DNA of 25,167 bases, taken from positions 1 to 25,167 of the IMG/VR virus record IMGVR_UViG_3300025274_001926. One strand, 5' to 3'. Positions 15,682-23,134 of this stretch are shown here, in pieces. Every line of letters starts with the position of its first letter. Position 1 is the first letter of the stretch. This DNA is from a virus. The position numbers were made by a program, and so were the translations under genes. Under the pieces are notes generated by a model. It had not been told where the DNA came from and did not search any database. It saw only the letters and a list, made by a program, of their open reading frames with translations.

Positions 15682-16184
15682 TGGTCGCCGTAACCGGATT
15701 CGCGCAAACGGGGTCTGCGCAGGCGTTGGCCTGCTCCGACAGCACCTGTCAGGAGTTAGGTGCCTGCACAGACCCCCAAGCGCATCTGGCGCAAGTGCAC
15801 AACGCGACTCTCCTGCTCCGTCCCAACGATCCGGCACGGATCTACGCGGAACGGAACAAGGACGGTCGTCGCTGGCGCATCGTCAAGACCAATCGTGACG
15901 GCGTTCTCCGCGCCTATGTCGATGACATGGGTCCGGAGGACGCCTTTACGGCACACCCCTTTGATATTCCCAGCGTCGGGGACGACCCCAGCGAGTGGAA
16001 TACGGTGGGGGAGTGTTTCGATATTGCTCGGGAACGGCACCTGCTACCGGTTCGGCATAAAGCCCAGCCGGCGACGGGCGCCGCGTACCTGAACGAACTG
16101 ATGGAGCGCAACGCGTTGTTGCGTGCATGGAAAGCGGCACGAAGTCAATTCGGCCCGCTGGGAAAGGTCCAACGCAATGCCTAA
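15681..16184 (+). CDS. Hypothetical 167-aa protein with an N-terminal Cys/His cluster
   Basis: Starts at ATG 15681 inside the preceding stop (TAATG) and overlaps the next gene by 8 bp. The N-terminal 40 residues have Cys at 18, 23 and 29 and His at 35 and 40 (CSDSTCQELGACTDPQAHLAQVH). This could bind a metal, but the pattern fits no family I know. The rest is a mixed globular sequence (RRWRIVKTNRDGVLRAYVDD) with a helical C-terminus (LNELMERNALLRAWKAARSQ). Tight coupling to the following zinc-finger-like gene suggests the two act together during head completion or as virion components. The function is unknown. Confidence 0.65.
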   Translation: MVAVTGFAQTGSAQALACSDSTCQELGACTDPQAHLAQVHNATLLLRPNDPARIYAERNKDGRRWRIVKTNRDGVLRAYVDDMGPEDAFTAHPFDIPSVGDDPSEWNTVGECFDIARERHLLPVRHKAQPATGAAYLNELMERNALLRAWKAARSQFGPLGKVQRNA

Positions 16185-16773
16185 GGTCGACCTGTCGGAC
16201 ATGGACATCCAGGCCCTCATCGATGACGAGGATGGGGCACTCGATAACGGGCATCTCCCGATGCGTCCCATGCACGATGACGACGCCATCGATCGCGATC
16301 ACGCCGTGGTTTACGACCAGCGCACAGGCGTCTCCTCGCTGGTGCGCAAGTACAAGGGCAACGGCACGTTGGCCCACATGCTGAGCAAGCGCGACCAGGC
16401 GACCGGGGAGCGCATCTTTCGGACCTCGCCGCCATCGAGTGGCGTGGCGCCTGGGGAATGGCCGTGCTGGCTGCACCCGGACCATGCGCGCTACGAGGAG
16501 TTCGTGGGCCAGGGATTCCCGAAGTGTGGCAAGACCGGGTACTTCGCGACGGCGCAGGATGTCGAACAGCACGTCCGCGCCAAGCACACTCGAATTCACA
16601 CCTTTGTTCGCGAGCAGGATGCGGCACGCGAACGCGCCGCGGAGCGCGATGGCAACCAGCAAATGCTGGAAGCGATCATGGAGCTGGCGAAAAAGGGACA
16701 GATTGACGACGTACCGGCTGCCGTAAGCGCCAGTGCGTCGCGCGGGAAGAAAGTGGCTGATGACGCTCTATAA
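16177..16773 (+). CDS. Zinc-finger-like phage protein
   Basis: A 198-residue protein with a probable zinc site. C97 and H100 lie in PCWLHPDH. C117 follows in GFPKCGKTGYF, and H132 and H137 in VEQHVRAKHTR. The second half resembles a C2H2-type finger and a recurring phage motif (GxPxCxK...HxxxKH) that I remember from head-tail regions of uncultivated phages. The N-terminus is acidic (VDLSDMDIQALIDDEDGALD). The C-terminal ~55 residues are helical and charged. The ATG at 16177 is chosen over an in-frame ATG at 16123 because it overlaps the previous stop by 8 bp, as neighbouring genes do, and has AAAGG upstream. The role is unknown; DNA or protein binding is plausible. Confidence 0.75.
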   Translation: MPKVDLSDMDIQALIDDEDGALDNGHLPMRPMHDDDAIDRDHAVVYDQRTGVSSLVRKYKGNGTLAHMLSKRDQATGERIFRTSPPSSGVAPGEWPCWLHPDHARYEEFVGQGFPKCGKTGYFATAQDVEQHVRAKHTRIHTFVREQDAARERAAERDGNQQMLEAIMELAKKGQIDDVPAAVSASASRGKKVADDAL

Positions 16774-17119
16774 GACCACGATGCAGTTTGACGCCGACGG
16801 CGATAACACCGCCCAGGTTGCCTTCGCCGGGCCTGGTTGGCTGCTCTCAGTGGAGGCTAGCAACCCGAACGCCGCAGATGCGTACTTGCAGTTGTTCGAC
16901 GTGGCCTCCGGGAGCGTCACTGTGGGCTCGACCACGCCCAATCAGAGTCTCTTTGTCCCTGCTGGGGACGGGACGAAAGACGGGGCGATGGACAAGGATT
17001 TCGGGGCCGGAATCTTCTTTGAGAACGCCATCACCTACGCCTGCACAACGACATCCACAGGGAATACCGATCCCACGACCGGCCTCGTTGTCAACATGGT
17101 CTATCGGAACAGTCCGTAA
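16760..17119 (+). CDS. Hypothetical beta-rich 119-aa protein
   Basis: Overlaps the zinc-finger-like gene by 14 bp. The start at ATG 16760 (MTLYKTTMQFDADGDNTAQV) is more natural than an in-frame ATG at 16733, which would add a basic stretch encoded inside the previous gene. The sequence looks like one beta-sandwich (GPGWLLSVEASNPNAADAYL; LFDVASGSVTVGSTTPNQSL; GIFFENAITYACTTT). This pattern, in which a scalar quantity is wrapped in strands, recalls small phage accessory proteins of the head or tail. There is no enzymatic motif. It is probably a minor virion protein. Confidence 0.7.
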   Translation: MTLYKTTMQFDADGDNTAQVAFAGPGWLLSVEASNPNAADAYLQLFDVASGSVTVGSTTPNQSLFVPAGDGTKDGAMDKDFGAGIFFENAITYACTTTSTGNTDPTTGLVVNMVYRNSP

Positions 17120-17140
17120 CCCTGTTGCGAGGGAGATGCT

Positions 17141-18457
17141 GTGAGCCGTACGGGTGCCCAACTCCTATCCGCCCTATCGGATTTCCTCAATGACGACTGG
17201 TCGTCGACCACAACGTCGGCCGGCGCATCCAGCGGGGGCACCCTGATTGATACGGGGTTGCGCCGCTTTGGCAATGATGCGATTCGCGGGTGGTATTTGC
17301 GCCCAACCGGCGCGGCGAACCCCTATGCGATTCGGCGCATCACGAGCTTTGCGGATGCCACCGGCACCGCCACGGTATCGCCCCCCTTTGCCGCGCAGGC
17401 TCCATCGGGCCAGACGTACGATCTCCACCGCTTTGACCCGGCACGCAAGTTTGCGGCGCTCGACAAGGCCCGTCTACGTGGGTATCCCGACCTAGCGCAG
17501 ATCGTCTATGACGACACGGTTTTTAGCGACGGCAGCACGCAGACCTTTGCCATCCCGTCCACGATCCGCAAGGGACCGGCCTATGTGTTCCAAGAGAACG
17601 CGGTCCCCCCGGAACCAGCGTGGAACTTCATTCAAGACCCGCGCGGCGATGTCGTCACCAACTGGGCGGCAAGCAGCATCACGGCCAGCATCGTCAGTGA
17701 GAATGATGCCGATCTCGAGGTGCCCAAATACCGCGAGGACTGCACGAAGTTCGTTGTCGCGGCGTCGACCGCCGGGACGTACAGCCAGGTTGTCGGATCG
17801 ATGGCGAATGATGCGAGCGCCAGTGGGGCCGCGGGACGCAAGATGACCTTCGCGGCGTGGGTCTATTCCAACCTCGCCGACAAAATTCGCTTGCAGATCC
17901 TCGATGACGGCGGCGCGACGAGCGGGACGCAGCACCAGGGTCGCGGCTGGGAACTGTTGACGGTGGAAAAGACGATCCGTCAAAACAACAGTTCGACGCT
18001 GACGGCCGTCTTTGATGTGGACAACGATTCCAACCCCATTACGGCGTATTGGAACCGGGCGTGGCTCTACTACGGTTCGGCATCGCGCGTGCGGGACATC
18101 TACTTCGACCGCGTGCCGGAACGGATTCGCCGCGACGACACGACACAGACGTTTGAGACGCGCGCCACCCCGCCGCGGGGGATCAACCTGCGGCTGGTGG
18201 GACGCACCACCCTGAGCGCCCTGGGCGCGACGGCAAGCTCACAAGTGACCAACACGATGGAAGTGGATGACGCGAGCAGCCAGCTCCTCCTGGCGACGGC
18301 CGCACGCATCCTGCTGGAAGATGAGGGTCTACTGGTCGACGACCAGAACCCCGTATTGCAGCGGGTGGGCGTGGTGGAGGAGCGGCGCCGGGAGTACGCG
18401 GTGAAGTGGCCCTTTACCCTCCCGGCGACGCCACAGGCGCGGAGCGTGTGGGGGTAG
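17141..18457 (+). CDS. Neck/tail protein with carbohydrate-binding-like module
   Basis: A 438-residue protein with a GTG start and a good AGGGAGA site. Residues 1-110 (LLSALSDFLNDDWSSTTTSA; GWYLRPTGAANPYAIRRITS; YDLHRFDPARKF) resemble an N-terminal domain I know from phage connector/tail proteins lying between capsid and tail genes. Residues ~165-310 are a beta-sandwich with the look of a carbohydrate-binding module: FVVAASTAGTYSQVVGSMAN, KMTFAAWVYSNLADKIRLQI, AYWNRAWLYYGS. The C-terminal region (GINLRLVGRTTLSALG; RREYAVKWPFTLPATPQARS) fits an attachment or multimerisation part. The role is probably in the neck or tail, possibly with glycan contact. It is not a hydrolase by any motif seen. 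Confidence 0.7.
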   Translation: MSRTGAQLLSALSDFLNDDWSSTTTSAGASSGGTLIDTGLRRFGNDAIRGWYLRPTGAANPYAIRRITSFADATGTATVSPPFAAQAPSGQTYDLHRFDPARKFAALDKARLRGYPDLAQIVYDDTVFSDGSTQTFAIPSTIRKGPAYVFQENAVPPEPAWNFIQDPRGDVVTNWAASSITASIVSENDADLEVPKYREDCTKFVVAASTAGTYSQVVGSMANDASASGAAGRKMTFAAWVYSNLADKIRLQILDDGGATSGTQHQGRGWELLTVEKTIRQNNSSTLTAVFDVDNDSNPITAYWNRAWLYYGSASRVRDIYFDRVPERIRRDDTTQTFETRATPPRGINLRLVGRTTLSALGATASSQVTNTMEVDDASSQLLLATAARILLEDEGLLVDDQNPVLQRVGVVEERRREYAVKWPFTLPATPQARSVWG

Positions 18458-18460
18458 CGT

Positions 18461-20440
18461 ATGGTCAGTCCCACACTCGACAGCCGCACTGCTGATATCT
18501 ACCTCGAATGGGGCGGGGTGAAGATGGGCTACCGGCTCGTCAACAGCCCGGAGGGCAATATCGCGGGATATCGTCCGGGATTGGCTCCCGACCTGGCGCC
18601 ACAGCAGCGGACGACGCCGTTCTCCTACGAGCACGAAGACCCCCGTGTGGACATCCCCGTGGCCTTTGAGGATTTCCGTGGGGGTGCCGGGACGGAGCGT
18701 GCCGAGAGTGGGCTTGGTCCTGGTGAGACACCGATTGCCACCCTTCGCTACAACTACGCCAAGGGGCTGGATCTCAGTTGGCCCAACCGGCTCTACCTCT
18801 CGCCGGAGCAGCAGACGACCAGCGGGGTCGCCGCGGCGCCCTTCGCCTTCAGCGAAACCAGCTTGGGCATCTTCGTCACCGCCGGCCGCTACCTCTACGA
18901 GTTGAGCGCGACGACGTGGACGCAGCGACACGACCTGGGCGCGGATAAGGCGTTCACGGGTGGGGTGGTGGAGTTCAGTGAGTCGAATGATGCGGCCGTT
19001 TTAGTCGCCGCAACGGGCGCTTCGGACATTTACGTCTATTCCACTGATGGGATTACGTGGTCCGATTCCGGCGCCGACGACAAGAACTACATCGACTTCA
19101 CGGTGCGGGGGCAGAGCAGCAACACGCCGCAGCTCTGGGCGGTAGACACCGCTGGACAGATTCGCGTTACGCAAGCGCCCCGCAGCGGCGGGACTACATG
19201 GTCGGCGAGCACGCATTTGGGTGTGGCGGGTGAAACGGTGCAGCGCCTGCTGACGGCGGATGACCGCATTCATCTCTTCAAAGTCGAGGGCATCTGGGAT
19301 TTCGACGGCACCACTCCGCAGGACGTGTGGACCGGCGGGCGGCAGATGCAACGGACCGACAACGGGACCAACCCGTTCCTCTGGAATGATGGCCGGATCT
19401 ACGTGCCGTACGGCGATCGATTGATGCAGTTCGACCCGCAGGCCGCGGCGGGTGGCAATCCCTCCTTCACCTTCGTCTATCCGCGACTTCCGGTCGGGAA
19501 CCCGGTCGTCAACGGTCAGATCACGGCGATTACGGGCGATGGGGATTTTCTTTATATTGCGACGAAAAACAGCGATGGGGACACCTACCTCCAGAAATGG
19601 GACGGGAACCCCCAAACCGGCTGGCACCCCTTCGTGTACCTCGGCGCGAACGATTGCGGCGCAATGATCGTGCTGGGGCCGGGGACGCCGGAGACGAGCA
19701 ACCCGTGCTTGGTTTTTGGCTACGGGACTGCGGTGCGATACGTGATTCTGCCGCGATCGGGGATGCGGCCTGAGGACGACAGCAACTACCGCTTTGAAAT
19801 CAGCGACAGTGGGAACAAGGCGTACGGCCCGTGGATGACGGTCGGTGCGCAGCTCTTCAGCAAGTTCCTCAACGCGGGCCGCATCGTGTCCGAGAGCACG
19901 ACGGGTGGGCGGGCGATCGAACTGTCGTATGAGATCGACAACAACGGGACGGAAACGTCGCTGGTGGTCGCCAACGCGGCCGGCACGCAAAAAACGATCG
20001 TCACCGATGAGGTGGAGTTCAACCGTATCCGCTGGATTATCGAAGGGCGCAACACGGATAACACCCTCTCACCCCGCGCCTTGGGGTGGATCTTCAACAC
20101 GACGCTCAACCCTCCGCGCAAACGCAGTTGGCAGTTGGATCTGATGATCAGCAACCTGACCAACCAACGCGGCGGCGGCGGGGCACTGCGCGAAGCTGGG
20201 CGTTCAGCCGAGGAACACCTCTTTGGTGCCGCTGAGCAGCGCGTGACGTTCTATGATCGGGATAACCGGACGTTCATCGTTCGGATACTGGATATTGGCG
20301 GCGCCGGTGCCGCCCCCGCACAGTCAGGGGATGTGCGGTTCCATACGGTGAGCCTGATTGAGATTTCGGAGACGACGGAGAATCCTGACCCCCTAACCTG
20401 GGACGAGGACGCCTGGGACGAGAAGGGATGGGGCACCTAA
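18461..20440 (+). CDS. Propeller-like tail protein
   Basis: A 659-residue protein starting 3 bases after the previous stop, at ATG preceded by GGGGG. The middle contains repeated blade-like units: GIFVTAGRYLYEL, AVLVAATGASDIYVYSTDG, QLWAVDTAGQIRV, LLTADDRIHLFKVEGIWDFD, NDGRIYVPYGDRLMQFD and DGDFLYIATKNSDGDTYLQK. These fit a beta-propeller of about six or more blades. The C-terminal third (FNRIRWIIEGRNTDNTL) is beta-rich and ends in the Trp/Asp motif WDEDAWDEKGW, which is common at the ends of phage tail proteins. In podovirus-like tails a large protein here often forms the tail tube or hub. The role is assigned from fold-like pattern, size and order. Confidence 0.75.
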   Translation: MVSPTLDSRTADIYLEWGGVKMGYRLVNSPEGNIAGYRPGLAPDLAPQQRTTPFSYEHEDPRVDIPVAFEDFRGGAGTERAESGLGPGETPIATLRYNYAKGLDLSWPNRLYLSPEQQTTSGVAAAPFAFSETSLGIFVTAGRYLYELSATTWTQRHDLGADKAFTGGVVEFSESNDAAVLVAATGASDIYVYSTDGITWSDSGADDKNYIDFTVRGQSSNTPQLWAVDTAGQIRVTQAPRSGGTTWSASTHLGVAGETVQRLLTADDRIHLFKVEGIWDFDGTTPQDVWTGGRQMQRTDNGTNPFLWNDGRIYVPYGDRLMQFDPQAAAGGNPSFTFVYPRLPVGNPVVNGQITAITGDGDFLYIATKNSDGDTYLQKWDGNPQTGWHPFVYLGANDCGAMIVLGPGTPETSNPCLVFGYGTAVRYVILPRSGMRPEDDSNYRFEISDSGNKAYGPWMTVGAQLFSKFLNAGRIVSESTTGGRAIELSYEIDNNGTETSLVVANAAGTQKTIVTDEVEFNRIRWIIEGRNTDNTLSPRALGWIFNTTLNPPRKRSWQLDLMISNLTNQRGGGGALREAGRSAEEHLFGAAEQRVTFYDRDNRTFIVRILDIGGAGAAPAQSGDVRFHTVSLIEISETTENPDPLTWDEDAWDEKGWGT

Positions 20441-21397
20441 ATGGCAATTACACGAGCCGTTGCCAACGCGACGGCAACCAGTACGCAGTTCAATCAGATT
20501 ATTGACCATCTGGAGGGCGACAGCGGGTCCACGCTGGCCTACTTCCTTCGCGTGCTCAGCAGCAACAATTTCACGATTCGTTTGCCCGACGCCGGCGGGA
20601 CGCAGGAGTTCCGTATTCAGGACTCCGCTGGGGTCACTGTTGGCAGCATCGACTCAGACGGCAACGTGGCGTTTATCGGGGCCACCGCCCTGACCGGCAA
20701 TCTCGACGTGGGTGGCACGCTGGAGCTGGGGTCGTCCAACATCACAACCTCCACGGCGGCTGGGTTGCTCAAGCATGAAGCGGGCGGCCTGGAGTTCGAT
20801 GCCTCGGCGATCACGACCGGTGGCCTTTTCAAAGGTGCCTCTTCTGGCACCGCAGCCATCCTTGCCAAGGGTGCGGCGAACACCGTCCTCACGATGGCGG
20901 CTGACGCATCTGACTTCGCGTGGGCCGCGAGCACCGGGGCGCTGACGCACGAGGGTTCCCAGCTCACCGAGGCCTCGTCCAATGCGACCAGTGAGACGGA
21001 CCTGATCTCAGTCACTTCCCTCTCGATCGCCGCTACGAAACCGATTCTCATTCGGGCTTCGATTCGGAAGACATCCGGCACGAGTGACAATTACAGCTAT
21101 GGCCTCAAGTTGAATAGCACGGGTGTTGTGCAAGCCGGTGGGGCGACCGGGATCGCCACATTGTCAACGTCGAGCGCCCAGGCGGGGAGTACCACCATCT
21201 ACATTCCGCCACGGTCGGCCAATTACCTCCGGGCCGTGTCAGCCTTCGGTGGCTCTGGGAACCCCACGGTTCCCACCTACAGTGCTGACGCGCCAACGGC
21301 CGATATTACATCAATCACCTTGACGTACAATGGGGCGAATTCAGACACGACCTGCTCCTGCGACGATATGCATGTCTTTACGGTGGCGACATCATGA
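20441..21397 (+). CDS. Tail fibre/receptor-binding-like protein
   Basis: A 318-residue protein starting directly after the previous stop. The N-terminus includes a helix (FNQIIDHLEGDSG) that could dock to the tail. The middle has short Gly/Thr/Asp-rich strands typical of fibre shafts (VTVGSIDSDGNVAFIGATAL; TGNLDVGGTLELGSS; GTAAILAKGAANTVLTMAAD). The C-terminal ~140 residues form a globular beta domain with many Ser/Thr/Gly, near TCSCDDMHVFTV. This is the usual layout of a host-recognition fibre. No chaperone or depolymerase motif was seen. The call is based on composition and position. Confidence 0.7.
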   Translation: MAITRAVANATATSTQFNQIIDHLEGDSGSTLAYFLRVLSSNNFTIRLPDAGGTQEFRIQDSAGVTVGSIDSDGNVAFIGATALTGNLDVGGTLELGSSNITTSTAAGLLKHEAGGLEFDASAITTGGLFKGASSGTAAILAKGAANTVLTMAADASDFAWAASTGALTHEGSQLTEASSNATSETDLISVTSLSIAATKPILIRASIRKTSGTSDNYSYGLKLNSTGVVQAGGATGIATLSTSSAQAGSTTIYIPPRSANYLRAVSAFGGSGNPTVPTYSADAPTADITSITLTYNGANSDTTCSCDDMHVFTVATS

Positions 21398-21660
21398 CCA
21401 AGAAGCGATACATGCGAGTCAAGGCGACCGGCGCGTGGGTGAAGGATCTGGAGTGGGGCGGCAGCGCCCTGGAGATCCCCCCGGAGAACCACTGCGCCAA
21501 CATCGCGAAGGCCTTAGACATGGACCCGGCGGAGCTGGAGGCGGTCGATCGCGCGAGCGATCCAAGAAAAGGCACATTTGTTTCGCTTCCACCGAAAGAG
21601 CCATCAGAGGCTCCACTGAGCGAGGCTGAACTGAAACGGCTTCGTGCCCTACTCGATTAG
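21394..21660 (+). CDS. Hypothetical 88-aa protein
   Basis: Overlaps the fibre gene by 4 bp (ATGA), so expression is likely coupled. The first 40 residues are mixed (KKRYMRVKATGAWVKDLEWG). The C-terminus is helical and charged (PLSEAELKRLRALLD). No family was recognised. It could be a fibre assembly helper or accessory because of coupling and position; this is inference. Confidence 0.6.
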   Translation: MTKKRYMRVKATGAWVKDLEWGGSALEIPPENHCANIAKALDMDPAELEAVDRASDPRKGTFVSLPPKEPSEAPLSEAELKRLRALLD

Positions 21661-21673
21661 TTAGGAGAAACCC

Positions 21674-22141
21674 ATGCCGTTCTATGGACCCGCTGCTGCT
21701 GGTGGTGGTGCCACTTATCTCGTCAAAGAAGCTGACGAAACGGTCAATAATTCAGTCACGCTTCAAGACGACGACGATTTGACCTTCACCATGACGGCGG
21801 ACAAGATTTACGCCTTCACGATGGCGCTACTTGTCACTGGTAATTCCAGTGCGGACTTCAAGCTCAACATCGATGTGGCGTCGAGCGGCGCGGCTGATTA
21901 CATGCTGACGTATGCGAACACCGGGGGAACCTTCACGGGGGAGATGAAGTGGGAAGGGGAAGTCACGTCGGTGTTTACCGATGGGTCGTGGCATCGCACC
22001 GTTTCGGCAATCGCTACCGGCATGTTGATTTGCGATGGGACCAATCGTCTTGTGAAACTCCAGTGGGCGCAGGCTTCAGCACACGCCAGCGATACAAAGT
22101 TGCTAAAAGGATCATGGTTCGCCTACGAGGAGTTGGCCTGA
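21674..22141 (+). CDS. Beta-rich virion accessory protein
   Basis: A 155-residue protein with a clear ribosome-binding site (TAGGAG) upstream. Sequence segments ETVNNSVTLQDDDDLTFTMT, KIYAFTMALLVTGNSSADFK and EGEVTSVFTDGSWHRTVSAI fit a jelly-roll. The first, with 'TVNNS-x-TLQDDDDL', matches a small protein I recall from tail-fibre loci of uncultivated phages. A fibre tip, decoration or capping protein is likely. The next gene starts 1 base after its stop. Confidence 0.7.
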   Translation: MPFYGPAAAGGGATYLVKEADETVNNSVTLQDDDDLTFTMTADKIYAFTMALLVTGNSSADFKLNIDVASSGAADYMLTYANTGGTFTGEMKWEGEVTSVFTDGSWHRTVSAIATGMLICDGTNRLVKLQWAQASAHASDTKLLKGSWFAYEELA

Positions 22142-22142
22142 T

Positions 22143-22460
22143 ATGTCTACGCGCTATGCCAAAGTTGGGAAGAAATGGTTTGCCGCGAGCAAACATCGCG
22201 ACGGTGAGTTCAGGGTTGATCTCCAAGCGTGGGCGGACCAGATCGGTGCCGCGCACGACTATGCCCCTGGTGAGGTGGAGGGGGTTGAGGTCGCCGACGG
22301 CGAGAAAGACCCGCGTGGGCGCGCCAAGCGAATCACCGACCCGATCCCGCCGCCGCCACCCCCGACGCCGCGTGAAGTGGTCAAGGCAGCCCTGTCCCGC
22401 GCGGGCACCGTGGCGGAGATCAAGGGCGCACTGGCCGACTACTTCGATGGTCCCGGGTGA
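22143..22460 (+). CDS. Hypothetical 105-aa protein with Pro-rich linker
   Basis: Starts 1 base after the previous stop. It has a compact N-terminal domain (KVGKKWFAASKHRDGEFRVD), a polyproline linker of seven Pro (PIPPPPPPTP) and a C-terminal helical segment (REVVKAALSRAGTVAEIKGAL). The helical end could be a short interaction or DNA-binding element. It lies between fibre-type genes and the lysis module. The function is unknown. Confidence 0.6.
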   Translation: MSTRYAKVGKKWFAASKHRDGEFRVDLQAWADQIGAAHDYAPGEVEGVEVADGEKDPRGRAKRITDPIPPPPPPTPREVVKAALSRAGTVAEIKGALADYFDGPG

Positions 22461-22600
22461 TCCGCAAGCGCGGCGATAAGTTTGTCGTGACCGCCAAGAG
22501 CGGCCGCACGCTGGGGACGCACCGCACCCGGAAGGCCGCGGTCCGGCAACTGGGGGCCGTGGAGACGGCAAAGGTGCGCAAGACGAAGCGGAGGCGCTAG
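22457..22600 (+). CDS. Small basic 47-aa protein
   Basis: A GTG start at 22457 overlaps the previous stop by 4 bp (GTGA), and the stop TAG abuts the next start. The product is very basic. It contains LGTHRTRKAAVRQLGAVETA, which resembles a recurring short phage protein with a G-T-x-x-T-x-x-A-x-x-QL-x-A-x-E pattern whose function is unknown. It is similar in style to the tiny basic proteins at the left end. Genes this short are easily missed by annotation. Confidence 0.6.
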   Translation: MIRKRGDKFVVTAKSGRTLGTHRTRKAAVRQLGAVETAKVRKTKRRR

Positions 22601-22813
22601 ATGCCGAGACGCCCGGCCATGCCCGACGCCAATGGCGATACCTTTCGCGCGACGACGTGGGTCATGCTGGAGCACCTCGATGATGAAATTGACGCGCAGC
22701 GACGGTCGATCGAAATGCTGCGCGAGCGCCTCGACAAATTACTCCTGGCGATGTTCGGGGTCGGCGGGGCAGCGATTGCGAGCCTCATTGCCATTATCGC
22801 CACGGGAGCCTGA
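22601..22813 (+). CDS. Holin-like small membrane protein (coiled coil + TM)
   Basis: A 70-residue protein. Residues 22-46 form an amphipathic coiled coil (LEHLDDEIDAQRRSIEMLRE). Residues 47-68 are a single membrane helix (LLLAMFGVGGAAIASLIAII). It starts directly at the previous stop. The order coiled coil then one transmembrane segment fits small phage holin or haemolysin-XhlA-like proteins that permeabilise the inner membrane for the endolysin. Two more small membrane proteins and the amidase follow. Confidence 0.7.
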   Translation: MPRRPAMPDANGDTFRATTWVMLEHLDDEIDAQRRSIEMLRERLDKLLLAMFGVGGAAIASLIAIIATGA

Positions 22814-22815
22814 CC

Positions 22816-22908
22816 ATGACCACGCACATTCTCACAGCGATCGGTGTCGTCAGCGGCGCGATGATCGTCGTCACGATTTTCTTGAGCTGGCTCGGCACAG
22901 GAATTTAG
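22816..22908 (+). CDS. 30-aa single-pass membrane peptide
   Basis: Translation of 22816-22908 gives MTTHILTAIG followed by a hydrophobic run (VVSGAMIVVTIFLSWLGTG). It starts 2 bases after the stop of the holin-like gene, inside the lysis module. It could be a holin partner, antiholin or membrane-disrupting peptide. It is short enough to be a chance ORF, but the hydrophobic profile and tight spacing support it. Confidence 0.5.
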   Translation: MTTHILTAIGVVSGAMIVVTIFLSWLGTGI

Positions 22909-22919
22909 GGAGATAACCC

Positions 22920-23132
22920 ATGCCACGGAAACAGCGCACGTTCCTTCCGCAAACACAGGCCGCGATCGACAGCTTGCTGGCGCGCTTGCTTCGCACGGAG
23001 ACATTGGCCGTGATCGGCGTCGCCGCAATCGCCCTGGTCGGCGACCTGGAAGCCGAGGGTGTCATCAGCAGCGGCGCCGCCGGCGTGGCTCTCGTGCTCG
23101 GCCGCAGCCTCGTCAAACGGGGCGAGAAGTAG
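22920..23132 (+). CDS. Second holin-like small membrane protein
   Basis: A 70-residue protein with a clear GGGAGA site upstream. A basic/polar N-terminus is followed by a hydrophobic stretch (LAVIGVAAIALVGDL, about residues 29-43) and a second, weaker one (SSGAAGVALVLGRSL, about 50-64), then a basic C-terminus. Two hydrophobic segments and small size suit a class II-type holin. It precedes the amidase by 2 bases. Whether this or the 22601 gene is the main holin cannot be told from sequence. Confidence 0.65.
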   Translation: MPRKQRTFLPQTQAAIDSLLARLLRTETLAVIGVAAIALVGDLEAEGVISSGAAGVALVLGRSLVKRGEK

Positions 23133-23134
23133 CC

